A DNA stretch of 64,000 bases from positions 293,322 through 357,321 of the forward strand of contig JAAOMT010000699.1 of NCBI GenBank assembly GCA_016748015.1, in the 5' to 3' direction. Made by a program: the position numbers and the translations under genes. The stretch comes from Geosiphon pyriformis. Lineage: Eukaryota > Glomeromycota > Glomeromycetes > Archaeosporales > Geosiphonaceae. The notes beneath the pieces were generated by a model. It saw nothing but the letters and a program-made list of their open reading frames with translations. It was not told the origin of the DNA and made no database searches. Positions within the stretch are counted from its first letter, which is position 1; each line of letters begins with the position of its first letter. This document shows positions 38,031 through 50,152 of the stretch, one piece after another.

Positions 38031-38372
38031 TTCATTCTTTTTTTCATTCATTCATTCATTCATTTATTCTTTCTTTTTTTCTTTTTTTCATTCATTCATT
38101 CACTCATTCATTCATTCATTCATTCATTCATTCATTCTTTCTTTCTTTCATTCTTTCATTCTTTCTTTCATTCATTCTTTCTTTCTTTCTTTCATTCATT
38201 CTTTCATTCTTTCATTCTTTCTTTCTTTCTTTCTTTTCTTTTTTTCTTTTTTTCTTTTTTTCTTTATTTCTTTTTTTCTTTCTTTTTTTCTTTCTTTTTT
38301 TCATTCATTCATTCATTCATTCATTCTTTCTTTCATTCATTCTTTCTTTCTTTCTTTCCTTCTTTCTTTATT
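38031..38372. repeat. Long (ATTC)n/(TTTC)n tetranucleotide tract
   Basis: About 340 bp of interleaved ATTC and TTTC units, pyrimidine-rich on the plus strand. The apparent 147-codon frame over it (Phe/Ser/His/Ile only) is a repeat artefact, because a 4-bp period cycles through a few codons without stops. Confidence 0.93.
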
Positions 38373-38423
38373 TATTTTACTCCAATTGTAATTGAAGGAC
38401 GAAACTCTAATCTCATTTTATGA

Positions 38424-41030
38424 ATACCAAAAAACTTTGAATCCATAAATAATTAAAAATTTTACTCAAGAAACAGGCTTTAAATCATAATAGATTATCC
38501 AAAGAACAAAGGTCTTTATCTCAAATTCCATGATAATTTACTGTCGTATGTGTATAAAGTTTTTTGTAATGTTTGACGTCAAATATTAACCGTTTCCCCT
38601 ATTATTGACTCTTTTCTTTTTGTAGATATAGGTAAGTTATTGAAGAAATAAGGTTGGAAATTAAAAAAAGGCCTTAATCTATTTCAGATTTTTGAAAACG
38701 CTAACCAATTGAAAATTTTTGTTTCACAGTAAATTTTTTCATTTGAAAAATGAATATTATTCAAGATAAATTCAATATTTCGTATCAAAAAGAAAGTTTC
38801 AAAAAAAAGAAAAGAATTCTTTCAATCAATACAAAATTATTCCCGTAACAAAAATTCCATAATTTAAATAGAATGAAATCAGAAAGCTCATAAATATCTT
38901 AAGTTTTTAAAGTGGTATCAACAAAATTAAAGATTTTTCAATAACTAAAGTAAAAAAAAAACCCCCTCTCTGTTCTCATAATAAGAGTAAAATTAAATTA
39001 AATTTTCAAAATATTTTGGTTTTTGTCATTAAACTTAAACAATGGTAAGATCAAAGGGTTGAAAAAATGTTTCGAATACATAATTCTTATTAAATATATT
39101 CCAGCGCTGTTAAATTTTGAAAATTAAAATTAAAATTGTTTTATTTCAAAGATGATGCAAACCTTTTGTTCGCCTCCAATAGATGTTTCGTTGCTTTCAC
39201 ACACAAAGGATCAGAAATTACTTTTTTGTGTGAAAAAAAAAGCAAATACATTTTATTAATAACAGATACATATCTCTCTAATTTTGAAAATAAAATTGTT
39301 TCCTTCTTTAATTAAAAACCTTTTCGATATGTGCTGTACCTTGATCAAAAGAAAAGGTTTCCAAAAGAAAAGGTTCCCAAAATTTATTATCAATAAAATA
39401 TCAATTACGATAATGAAATATCAATATATATCTTTTTGAAAGAATCAAAAATCCCATGTTTCTTTAACATGAAATAACTTGTTATTGAAAAATGTAAAGT
39501 AATTCATTTTTAATAAAATATAAATTGTTTAAAATGAAAAAAAAACCCCCTTTTTATTGCAATTTTAATTGGTCATTCAAGTCATTCGATGATGATGATG
39601 ATAATGGGTTGAAGATTTATCCATATAAAAATTCCCATACTCTTTGTCTATTTAAAAGTTCATTTATTTTTTTTTTTGACTCAACACACATACTAATTTA
39701 CAAATTAGTTAAACCCTATAAAGCGAAGTTTAGTTGAACAATGATAAAAGGGATAATCGTTATCAAAATCTTGAATTTTTCCCGAAAAGCGTATTGGTGA
39801 ATGTCGGAGTTGTCGGATCATCGTTGCACAGCAGATCTGAACTAAATATGGGCGCTTTTTGAATAGTAAATGATGGTCACACAAACTTTAATAGATCTTT
39901 TTGAAAGAAACAATGATTGCTTGAGAGCTTTCAAAAAAAAAAGAAAAAAAAGTCCATTTTATGCTGCTTGTGACCTTTCAAAAAAATTTCATTTGTTGAT
40001 TTACTAAACATTTTCCCAACCCAAAAATTAATTTAATCAAGCTCAGTTGCAAATTTCTCATTGATGTAAAAAAATTGATTCGACCAATAAAATCTAGTCG
40101 AACTTGAGAGATTCCGAAGATATTCTCATGAGAACTAACATGTATAAGGTTTCAAAAAGCTATTCTGTACCAAAATTGTACCAGTTGCTCTCACTCTAAA
40201 TGTTTTATTTCAAATCTTAACGTGATTATTTTAGTCACTTTTTAACTTAACTCGATTTGGATAAAACCCTTTATCAAATTTCGAAATTGTGTTCAGGTTT
40301 TTTCGAATTACAAATTAACCGAATAAAGTGAAAGTTATTTCAATGTGTCACATACGTTTATCTGAGTTTCCAATCTTTTTGAGCATGTGACTGTTCCAGG
40401 TAAAATAAATAAAAAAACTCAAAGAACTTGGATTTTTTAATAATAACCTTGTTATAATAAAGTTATTATGTGGGCAGTGGTTTACTAAAAAAAGATTTTA
40501 CAAAAATGCTTCTACTAGATTGAATCTCAAATGTTTATAGTCTTGTTCTCAAAAAAGTACCAAATTTCAATCGATTGGATCTTTTATTAGTGGTGACAAA
40601 TGAGGGTTTCTTTGATACAATATGATTAAATATGCGTAAGCTCCTTGTACACATTAAGACAGCTTATAATATCAAATTTCATTTTGATCTTCCCTAATTA
40701 GATAGACTATAATTAGGTTCTGAGCAAATAAGAATCTTTAAATTCCAAATTTCTCCCTGAAAATTTCCGACAAAAATATTCGGACTAAACCATAATTTTT
40801 ACAATAATATTTCGAACCCGAAAATGCAATGATCTCGAATTCTTTAGTACTTTTTTACAATTACCCTTTTTTACTGATATTCATTATCAGGTGAGACCGT
40901 TGTTAAAAAAGTAAATTAGACAACGCCCCAAAAATTAATGTATTAGTGTGACAAAACAGATCTAACCTAATTCTTTTGTATTTGGCCTGGGAACCCCATT
41001 AACATTTGATTGACATTTAAGTGATCAGCG
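38424..41030. other. Noncoding stretch upstream of first HMG gene
   Basis: A short GAT run at 39587-39603. On the minus strand there is an open frame of about 75 codons near 39,705-39,890 that I cannot assign. The last about 400 bp have moderate GC and probably hold the promoter of the HMG gene. Confidence 0.4.
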
Positions 41031-41031
41031 G

Positions 41032-41041
41032 CATAAATATA
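41032..41041 (+). promoter_or_regulatory. TATA-like box of first HMG gene
   Basis: CATAAATATA lies about 140 bp upstream of the ATG at 41181, followed by a pyrimidine-rich stretch (CTCAATTTCTTTTTTTT) suited to a fungal transcription start region. Confidence 0.35.
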
Positions 41042-41180
41042 TACAAGAATTTTTCTCTCAATTTCTTTTTTTTTATAAAAACTCCTTGAACCCATTTTTA
41101 CCTTTCGGGACAAAAAAGACTACTCAATCTTCTCCCTAAGAAAACTTTCATCCTCTCTGTCACAAATTTTTAAAGAAAAA

Positions 41181-41762
41181 ATGACAGAGCAACAGCAAAA
41201 CTATATTTTCGTCCCTCAATCTAATCAAGATTGTTCAGAATCAAAAATTGAACTACCCAATTATGTCAAAATCTCGGTTCCTTTTAATTTCAGTGAAAAA
41301 GAACTTCTACCCAAGTGTTATTCAGACGGAAGAATGCCGAAACGTTGTACAAATCCTTTTTTTATTTATCGAAAAGCGGTTGACAAAGAGCTACAGAAAC
41401 AAAACTTTTTCGACATTAGTATGCGAGATAAAGTGAAATTAGCCAGTAAACTATGGAAAAAAGAATCTGTTGAGGTCAAAGAGGAATGTCAGCGATGGTA
41501 TAAAGAAGCTAAGCGTCTTCACGAAAAAACTTTCAGAGCTTCATTGACCAAGTCTCGTTGTGATTCTGGTGTCTCTAGCGTAGATTTAGAAATTCCTGAC
41601 TATGAAACAATCGAGTCTTACAAATTTAATCCTTTAGATCAATTTTTTTTGCTATATCCTTATGGCTACCAAGTACCAGAGATGAATATTGAAAATAATC
41701 AAACATTAACACCTACTATATATTGGTCATCAATTTCAGACTATTATTATCAATCAATTTGA
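41181..41762 (+). CDS. MATA-HMG-type HMG-box transcription factor (copy 1)
   Basis: An intact intronless frame of 193 residues from ATG 41181. An HMG box spans residues about 54-118: KRCTNPFFIYRKAVDKEL (helix 1 with the FIYRK core), KLASKLWKKE (helix 2, around the conserved Trp) and QRWYKEAKRLHEK (helix 3). The usual 'R.PN.F..YRK' start of mating-type HMG boxes is altered to K-R-C-T-N-P-F. Upstream of the box a PFNFSEKEL segment is placed as in other MATA-HMG proteins of arbuscular mycorrhizal fungi. The C-terminal about 70 residues are Tyr-rich with no recognised domain. The expected role is nuclear, minor-groove DNA binding. A sister gene lies 3.3 kb downstream on the same strand. In these fungi the MATA-HMG family is large, and a mating role for any one copy is unproven. 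Confidence 0.85.
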   Translation: MTEQQQNYIFVPQSNQDCSESKIELPNYVKISVPFNFSEKELLPKCYSDGRMPKRCTNPFFIYRKAVDKELQKQNFFDISMRDKVKLASKLWKKESVEVKEECQRWYKEAKRLHEKTFRASLTKSRCDSGVSSVDLEIPDYETIESYKFNPLDQFFLLYPYGYQVPEMNIENNQTLTPTIYWSSISDYYYQSI

Positions 41763-43020
41763 GAGAATTAAGCTTCTTCTACAAAAAATTATTTTTTATT
41801 CTATTCTATTCTATCAAAATAAGCTGAATTTTTTAAATTTTTATGTTTTTAAAAAACCTTTTTTTTTTCAAAATTTCCTTTGAAAAAATTAAATGTTACT
41901 TAAATACTACCCAAAATATTTGATAAAACACCCTGAGCTAACGAATCAAAGTTAGGCTAAAAAAGGAATTTTTTTTTCTCCACAATATTCATTTATATTA
42001 TATGTAAATAAATTTTTTCTTTTAAAGATAAACTTCAGTTCAAATGTTGAAAAATAAAGAAATATATGCCAAGATTTTTTCGTAATTTTAAAACGAGATC
42101 ATTTTCAATTTTTTTTTTTGGATATATTTGAATATATTAATTGCTTACTTTTATTGAATTTCAATATTATTTTAAAGGTTTTCTTTATTTCAGAAATAAT
42201 TCATGAAAGATTTTTTTTTTTTTTTTGAATTCCCAACGTTAAATTTCCGTTGAAATTCATCGTTGGATTAATTTTATAAGGAAATTACTTTCAGAATTTC
42301 GGTTTTATTAAGAAAAATTGTTATAAAAAAGACAACTTTGGTTAAACTTAAACTTTGCTAGGAACTCTTAATAGCATTGATTCACATCTAAAATAGGTTA
42401 CGATTAATTTGGATATTTTTTTAAAGTTTTTTCAAAAAAAAAATTTCGAATATTTTTTTAATTATTGAATTAGAATTTAAACCTTATCAGATATCAATAT
42501 TTTTTATTTATAAATTTCAATCTCACTTTACAAAATGTATAAAAAATCGAATATTTAGATGGCTTTCTAATTTTTATATATATTAATATTAGGTTTTCAA
42601 TATTTGTTTAGAATATATTTTTTAAATTAAATAATAATTGATATTTTAATTTTAGTGTTTGTATAAAAAATAAATTAATGTTCTAATATTATTTAAAGCC
42701 GAGATATTATATTTACCATATTGCCCATAGAAATGTCTTCTAAGATCTATAAACATAGAATGACAAAAAGAATGAGATTTTATCCTTCTCGGGATTCGAA
42801 GCTTAGGAATAAAATTTTTCTTTGGTCAAATTAAAGAGTTCTAAGAAATAAAATTTTTTTTATAATTACATAAGATCTAGGGGTAAAAATCTTGACTATT
42901 CAAAGAATTAAGTAATTTAGAGAAAAAGGTAGTTTAAAAAAATGGTGATTTTTCAAAAAAAATTTTAGTTAAAAGTATTGAAATAATTTTTTACTGTCAC
43001 AATCATTCCTATTATTATCG

Positions 43021-43060
<40 letters not shown>

Positions 43061-44970
43061 GTTGTTGCTGTTGTTGTTGTAGTTATTGTTGTTGTTGCTG
43101 TTGTTGTTGTTGTTGTTGTTGTTGTTATTGTTATAATAATAAATCAACTAGGTTTACTTTAAAACATTTAAAATATATTTTTTTTAAATCTAATTGTAAA
43201 AATTAATTAGTAATACAAGTTATGCTATTATCTTATTAAAGGCAACAACATATGCATGATCCCAAAATATAGAACATCCGATGTTTTCAAAAGAAATTTC
43301 CAGAAAATTTTTACAGGGTTTAAAAAAATTGAAATAATTACATAATTTTTTAAAAATTATATAAAAATTTAATTTTAATATATATAGTCTTAATAATAAT
43401 AAAAAATGAATTTAAATTTTTAATATGTGAATACGCTGGGAAATTTGGAAAGTTAACGAAAGAACGAGCAAACAAACAAACTTAGTCATATTGAATTAAA
43501 CCTACGACTAAATCTTTCTAAATATCTAATTCGAAAATATATAATTTTTGAGCTTAGCCTGAACTTTAATTAAAGAATTTATGTAAAAAAATTTTTTATT
43601 TGATGAATTAAATACCCTATAAAACATGAGAATTTCTATTAGCTTTTAATGACTAAATTATTAATTAAGAAATTAACAATTACAGAGGTAATTCATTATT
43701 CAAAAATATTATAAATAAATTTTAAATATTCTACAATGAATAGAATCCAACCATTTTACTGCAAAACCCAATTGAAAGCTTAACTCCCGAAAAAAGAAAG
43801 ATTACATATTAATTAATAGCATTCTGGATTTTGTGTTAACCGACAGTAATCATTTATAGACTAATGATGATTTTCATTAGCCTCATTATCAGAGATCCTT
43901 CTATACATGGTAAAAGAACAATGGATATGCAAATGCATATGCGTACCATCCTTTTTTGGTTATCGTTGTTTAGACATATAAATGTATTTTGGAAACATTA
44001 CATTTACCCTGTTTACAAATTAAAAAATACCATTTTATTCACTATTTTCCAAAAATCATTTCTGAATAATTATTAGATACCCCTTCAATATATTTCTCAA
44101 CTTGAAAAATTTTTATTGCTAAAATAAGAGGTGAAAATTTTTTATTCGCAAATGATTAATAATCGGCCAAGATATATGATAATGTTACCTTTTTTGCTTC
44201 AACCTTTCTAAAAAAAATATACTTGAACCCTGTTTATTACTGAATAGGAAAACAAGGATGTATATATTAAATCAATGTATTAAGGGGCTTAAATTGGATT
44301 TTGGCATCTTTTTCCTTGAAATTCATGTGAATATATAAAAAGAATTAGAAATTAACTTATTACAATATCCAAACATGCAAGCTAAAAACTTAAAAAAACT
44401 TTTTGTCTGACTAAAATGATTCAATTTAATTTATATCCATCTGAACGTTCGAATTCCAAGCTGGAAAAAGTACTTTCAATTAGTAATTGAAGCTTGAAAC
44501 AATATGTCACAAGTGGTAAAGAAGGAAAAATCATTAGTTAAAAAAAACTATTTCACTAAATATTATTATGGTTTAATTCTTTTTAAATTACGCCTTTAGT
44601 TCATTAGATACCCTTTTTTATTTTTTAATCAGGTGAAATTTTCAACGATTAACTAAATATGGAATATAGTTTTAAATAAAATTATTCGAGAGAAAAAATA
44701 TTTTTAAAAAAGAATTCTCAGAAAACGAGAATTCGTTAATTTTTTACATTGATTTTTTAACATGAGTCATGAAATAACGGATTTTTGATCCCATATCTAA
44801 ACTTGCAGTCTCCGATTTATCTTTAGCCGGATTCATATTTCCAAATCTTCTCGTCCATATTTAGCATTTATATCATTCAACATTGACGGATATATCATGC
44901 CGATATGATGTGATTGGTTCGTCTCGAAGATCTAAAAATGGTATATTACACAATGCGATCAAAGAAATTT
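41763..44970. other. Spacer between the two HMG genes
   Basis: A/T-rich. The main feature is a (GTT)n tract at 43021-43133. No additional gene is seen. The last about 200 bp (44,800-45,060) have higher GC and palindrome-like ATCATGCCGATATGATG at 44896-44912. Confidence 0.45.
43021..43133. repeat. (GTT)n microsatellite
   Basis: About 113 bp of GTT units with a few interruptions (GTTGCTG, GTAGTTATT). Frames across it read poly-Leu/Cys or poly-Asn/Thr and are artefacts. Confidence 0.92.
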
Positions 44971-44971
44971 G

Positions 44972-44978
44972 TATAAAA
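44972..44978 (+). promoter_or_regulatory. TATA-like box of second HMG gene
   Basis: TATAAAA lies about 106 bp upstream of the chosen ATG at 45084. Confidence 0.4.
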
Positions 44979-45083
44979 TTCCACCTTTTGCTGTTAATTT
45001 CCAAATTCAAAAGCAAATTTACTGAAGCTCCAGTTCCTTATTTACAATTTTTCGCTATCTAATTGTTAGAAATTGAATTCAAC

Positions 45084-45803
45084 ATGCAACGAAATTTACG
45101 AAAAAGTTTGCCAAAGAAAATAAGCACAAAACATATCGAAAAGAAAAGACCGGTCATTGCTGCTACCAAAGAAGAAGTAAAGGAGCTTTGCGACACTTTT
45201 CATATGAATACACCACCTTTTAATCATACGCAACTTTATGAAAATCCTTCAAAAGATTTCAAAGATAAAAATGGTCGAGTGAAACGCGCTCCAAACAGTT
45301 TTATGATTTTTCGAAAATGCGCTAATATACAAGCTAAAAAGTTTAAATCTCATAGTAAATATATAACCAATTCGCAAAATAATTTTTCGAAATTAATTGG
45401 CAAAATTTGGCAAGGACTTGATCCAGAAATAAGACAATGTTATGATAATTTAGCCAAAGAGGTGAAAGATATGCATGCCAAAGCTTTCCCGACATATAAG
45501 TTTCATCCAAAGCGTGATCGGCTCACTTTCAAGGTTTATCAATTTTGTGATAATAGTTCTAATGAGAGTACTCAAGACGAAACAGAAGATGAAGTACCAA
45601 ACGACTCATCATCAACCGCATCACATTTGAATTTAGATTTAAATCAGCAAGTAGATATCAATGAAGCATTCCAAATGATTGATATCAATTCATTATTTTG
45701 GGAACCATATCCAAAATCCAACAATATTGAAGAAGAACCGAATTCCCCTCTTTGCCAAGATTCTTCAGCAATATTTACCTTTGAAAATCCAAACAATTAC
45801 TGA
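45084..45803 (+). CDS. MATA-HMG-type HMG-box transcription factor (copy 2)
   Basis: An intact intronless frame of 239 residues. ATG 45084 is preferred over an in-frame TTG 21 bp upstream. An HMG box spans residues about 67-134: VKRAPNSFMIFRKCANIQ (canonical 'R.PNSF..FRK' helix 1), FSKLIGKIWQGLDPEIRQCY (helix 2 with the SKLIGKIW core) and LAKEVKDMHAKAFP (helix 3), followed by YKFHPKR, the basic tail typical of mating-type HMG domains. The N-terminus is Lys/Arg-rich. The C-terminal about 90 residues are acidic and Ser/Thr/Asn-rich, as in activation regions. It keeps the consensus better than its neighbour at 41181. Nuclear DNA binding is expected; whether it controls mating is unknown. Confidence 0.88.
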   Translation: MQRNLRKSLPKKISTKHIEKKRPVIAATKEEVKELCDTFHMNTPPFNHTQLYENPSKDFKDKNGRVKRAPNSFMIFRKCANIQAKKFKSHSKYITNSQNNFSKLIGKIWQGLDPEIRQCYDNLAKEVKDMHAKAFPTYKFHPKRDRLTFKVYQFCDNSSNESTQDETEDEVPNDSSSTASHLNLDLNQQVDINEAFQMIDINSLFWEPYPKSNNIEEEPNSPLCQDSSAIFTFENPNNY

Positions 45804-48230
45804 TTTGATCAAAAAAATTTCCTTAGCATAAACTTATGGCCTTAAACCATTCATCAAGCATTTTCTATAGAAATCATTAAAAATTCATCCTATTTATTTC
45901 TATGCCTATGATTATACCATAAATTTTTAGTTTTTTTAAAAAATGGCCATTAGAATATTTAGCTCTAAGTTATGAATATTTTCCGCGGATATTTCTTTCA
46001 ATTATATGCGTAAATGAAAAAAAAAAAAGATTAAATTTTTAAAAAAGCCCAGTAAATGAAAAAGGAAAACTAAAGGTTAAAAAGCTTTTATATATTATCA
46101 AACCAAAATTTAAACGAAAAATAAATAAAAAATAAAGTTTTAGATCAATATTACAAAGGTATCGAGACAATTGTAAAGAAAGTTATTGGGTTCATATTAT
46201 GCAAATAATTGTTTATAAAAAGACTTTCGGTCTTGGAAAATGTACATGTAAGTAGCTGATTAGTAATATTTAAATAATAAGAACAAGGTAATGAAAAACC
46301 CCTTAAAACTTATCAAACTTTGACCAAACAATAAATGCGTGAAAAAAATGACAAATAGATTTACGACCACTTATAAACAACCTGCAATTATTCATAAAGT
46401 ATCTATGATAATACATCATGTTCAGTATATAAGATGATTTGAATTTTTTTTCTTAATCTATCTATTTTACAATATGTCTTAATATTTTTAAATAAAATTT
46501 TTTTATTAAAATATAATTTTAATAAATATATAAAAGTTTAATAATAAAAACTTATATTAAGATGAATTTGTAAAAACCTGTGAATAAAAAGTTTTGTGTT
46601 AATTTTTACTTTGAATTTATTGTGATAGGTTTTTGCTTCGAAAAGTTTTAAGTTTAATTGTCCTATTACACGATCACAATTAGTAGCAGACAATGCTTTT
46701 TGACTTTGTATAAATTTTTTAGAAATCACTATTTTTCTTTTAAGTATTTGGTATACCAATAATAGTTTAAAAGAGTCTGTTACATAGGAAACTTTGTTTA
46801 TTATTATCAAAAATGATCCACATATTAATTTTTTGAATTATGCCATTTTAAATTACTAAGAAAATTAATATATATATATATATTGAAATTCTAAAGTAAA
46901 TTCAATGAAAAGAGCAGATTTTAATCATAAAATTGACAGAATTTTGAAACTATTTTGGAAAAATAAAAAAAAGTTAAGTTTAATATTTAGTTAATATCTC
47001 AAGAAAATAAGAAATTAAGATTTTTCATTTAAATTTGGATTAATAAAACTATATCAAGATTTCTTGAAAGCTCAAAATTTATTTAAAGTTTAAAAATTTT
47101 GGCTTTTCTAATCAATTGATTAATAATTACAGTTTTTGAATTTATTTTTTTTCTGGTAATATATATTTTTTAATATGTTTTTTTGATAAATTACTGATTT
47201 ATCTTTATTTTTGTTTGTTGATCCCAATTATTAAAATAATTTTTTCTTTTCTTATTCTAAATTGTATAGGATAATTTAAAATAGAAAAGAATTTAAGACA
47301 TTGAGCAAAACTTTTGGGTTTAATATTATCAGCGATATTTTATTTCAGGAAAAAAATTATTAAATTTTCATCTCTGAAATAATCTAATTAAGGATGAGCA
47401 TAGAAAAATATAAACAACAGGAAACTCTGTGTTGATAGTCCTTTGAAAGAAATATGATAAAAGAATTAAAAATCAAATCAAGTTGCAGAAATATTATAAC
47501 CTTGTTAAGATGTATGACTAAAAACTTCTTTGAATACTGAACCATAATTAAGATATTTAATATATTATATAGAGCAACTTGCTCTGATCCAATAAATTTG
47601 AACTTCAAAAACCTTTGTTTTGATTTCTCTCATTAGATAAATAGCAATTTTTTGTATTAATTTGAAATTTTCTCATTTATTTTTATGAGAAAACTCAACA
47701 TTAGATCGTAGCGGGTTAACCCAAGAGGTCAGTTCAACAAAGGGGTTAATGTTTCTTTATGAAAGAATTCCAGTGCTATCAATAAAGTTTAATAGAGGGA
47801 AAAGATTTAAATATAAAAATTATTTTAATTATTTAAATTTGAGTGAGATTTTTCTCTTTCCATTGGTGTTGCCAGTGGCAATCAAACCGTTTCCTAAAGT
47901 TATGCGAACTTTTTTATCATTGAAAGTGCATTTCAACTAAATTAATGCACTGAAATATAAGTAAAAAATAGAAGGTATTAGAACTTTTAAATAGAAAAAA
48001 TTGTAAGCAATGTGTATTAATATAAACAGAGACGACAAAAAAAAAAGTAAACTTAATTTAAAAGTTTTAAAGACATACTTGATTTAAAGATTATTTTTAC
48101 CTTTGAGAACTTCAAAAGAGTGAAAAAAAATTTTATACATCATTGAAGGAACTCGTTTATCTCGGGAAAATCCTTTTCTGACTCTAGTACTCTCTTGATA
48201 TTGTCAAAAGATAAATAAACATAATGGGAT
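45804..48230. other. A/T-rich spacer
   Basis: Open frames of 63-90 codons at 46538-46810 (-) and 47749-47940 (+) lack convincing features. The former also begins without ATG. Nothing else is seen. Confidence 0.4.
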
Positions 48231-48452
48231 TTAATGAAAAATGACTTTTTTGAATTTCTTCAAATCGTTGAATTTCATACACACCACCGTAATCAACACT
48301 AATAATATTACCAAAATCAAATATATATAAAGAGCCGCTTGCAATAAACACATTATTAATGAAATATGAATTATTATTAAAAGGTAAATAACAAGTAGAG
48401 CACAAGCTACCCAGAAAAATAAACGCTGCCAAAATTTTGTGGCTTTAAACAT
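48231..48452 (-). CDS. Possible small two-helix membrane protein
   Basis: A 73-residue frame starts at ATG 48452 with A at -3 (CAAAATG). It opens MFKATKFWQRLFFW, then two hydrophobic segments (about residues 12-38 and 40-59) and a basic tail ending KKFKKVIFH. The positive-hydrophobic-hydrophobic-positive layout is what a small membrane protein would show, but A/T-rich DNA yields Phe/Leu/Ile-rich frames by chance. No family is recognised, and it could also be the first exon of a longer gene. Confidence 0.28.
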   Translation of the reverse strand: MFKATKFWQRLFFWVACALLVIYLLIIIHISLIMCLLQAALYIYLILVILLVLITVVCMKFNDLKKFKKVIFH

Positions 48453-50152
48453 TTTGTCAAATTAATGACTAGATGAGGAAAACCTATAAACTTTTTGTAA
48501 AGATGATACTTGCTTTTAGGATCTATCTTGAATAAATCATATCGGATGCGTTTGGTCCTTATCTTAACCTAAAGATTAAAAAAACTCAATTAAATCGATC
48601 CTCATCATCTTAGTTTAAAAAAATTTATAGACTCTACAATAATTTTCAACTTTGACTAATTCAAATTTAGTCTTATGTTCAGCCGAAAAGAAATACTGTT
48701 AAATACTCTATTTATTATGGTAATTTAGTGCATGTAATAGTTACTTAAATGACTCGGAATTAATAAATAATCCGAATCAATAACTATGAAAATGACATAA
48801 AACTTCTGTTTAATATCCCAATTTAGAATAAAAAAAATTTTTTTTTTTCAAGGTCTATAATATTGAAATAATAAAACAATTTGTTACTGGTCCTAATCTA
48901 TACAAGATTCTCAATAATAATCGTCCTGTTGTACACTTTTTGATAAATTACCAGAAAAGTGAAATGATTTCTCATCGGGGCAAATGTAAATGAGTTAGTG
49001 TAATATAGATTTGTCTAAGGAAAATCAGGTTTTTTTTTTGAAAATTTTATAAATATTTCATTCAATATAAAACCAGTCAAAGTTACCGAGTTTAGAAGAG
49101 GTGATGAATTTTTTATTAAAAATAAACACTTTCTGAAATTCGCCTTTTTTTAGTTTGATGCAAAAAAAAAAAATACGAAAAAGATTATGTTAATAATTTC
49201 AAAAATATTGGATTTAGAAATCCATAATCTTTTTTCAATCATCAAAAAAAGTTATAAATATTATAATAATATAATTATTTTTCTATCAATTATTTATTTA
49301 TTCAAGCTCAAAAAGATTCATGATAGGGGTATCAAATTTTTAATCCATGTGTAATTTTTAATTACTAATTTTTAAATTCAAGTTTTTTAAAATTGTAGAT
49401 ATTGATTTGATTAAAGATCATATGTAGAGTCAAACATCTAAGGAGTAAATGCTTGCCAAATTTATTCCTATATCAGATAAAAATTTAGTCCGTGATCAAC
49501 TTTTTTCTTATTTAAAAAAAATTAAAATGGGACGCTGGATTAAAAATTTATATTAAAAAAATAATTTATTTTTACATTTATTATATTATATTATATACAT
49601 TATATTATATGAAATTTAATGAAACGTGATTATTTTATTTTAAAAAAAAAAAAATTTTTTTTTCATATAAATACTAAAATTAAATACATTTTTCACAATC
49701 AAAAAATTGTTTTCTTGGAGTTTTTTGGTTCTTGTTGTTACTAAAGTATTGCATCAATCCAAAGTGGTTATTTAAAGGTCTATGTATAAATTTTTTATGC
49801 GCGCAAAATAGATATATTATTTATTTGCCTATGTAGATATTGTATGTTGAAAGGGAAAACCGATAATGGGATTTTATTTATCATTATTTGTGCTCACATG
49901 ATTTATGATTACGTCAATTAACGATAAGTATTTGAACTGCGATGTGTGTTACTGATCGCAATTCAATGTTAAATGAATAGAAATTTGATGGAGCTGTTTA
50001 ATTACCAGTCTTTTAATTTGATCAAAGTAAAATTAATTTACGTAATAACTTCTACATTATTTATATATTTATATATATATATATGGTTTTATTCTATTTC
50101 TACATTTTTATGACATAGTTTCGAGGAGAAGATGTTCGATAAATCTAAAAGT
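48453..50152. other. A/T-rich spacer
   Basis: No gene-like signal. An AT-dinucleotide run near 50,072. Confidence 0.45.

Noticed and set aside
37980-38423. 147-codon frame rich in Phe, Ser, His and Ile
   Set aside because: It lies almost entirely on ATTC/TTTC tetranucleotide repeats; the 4-bp period cycles through a few codons without making stops.
42965-43206. Poly-Asn/Thr and poly-Leu/Cys frames
   Set aside because: Translation of the GTT microsatellite in different frames.
46538-46810. 90-codon minus-strand frame
   Set aside because: It starts at TTG, the nearest ATG upstream is in another frame, and the composition is that of the surrounding A/T-rich DNA.
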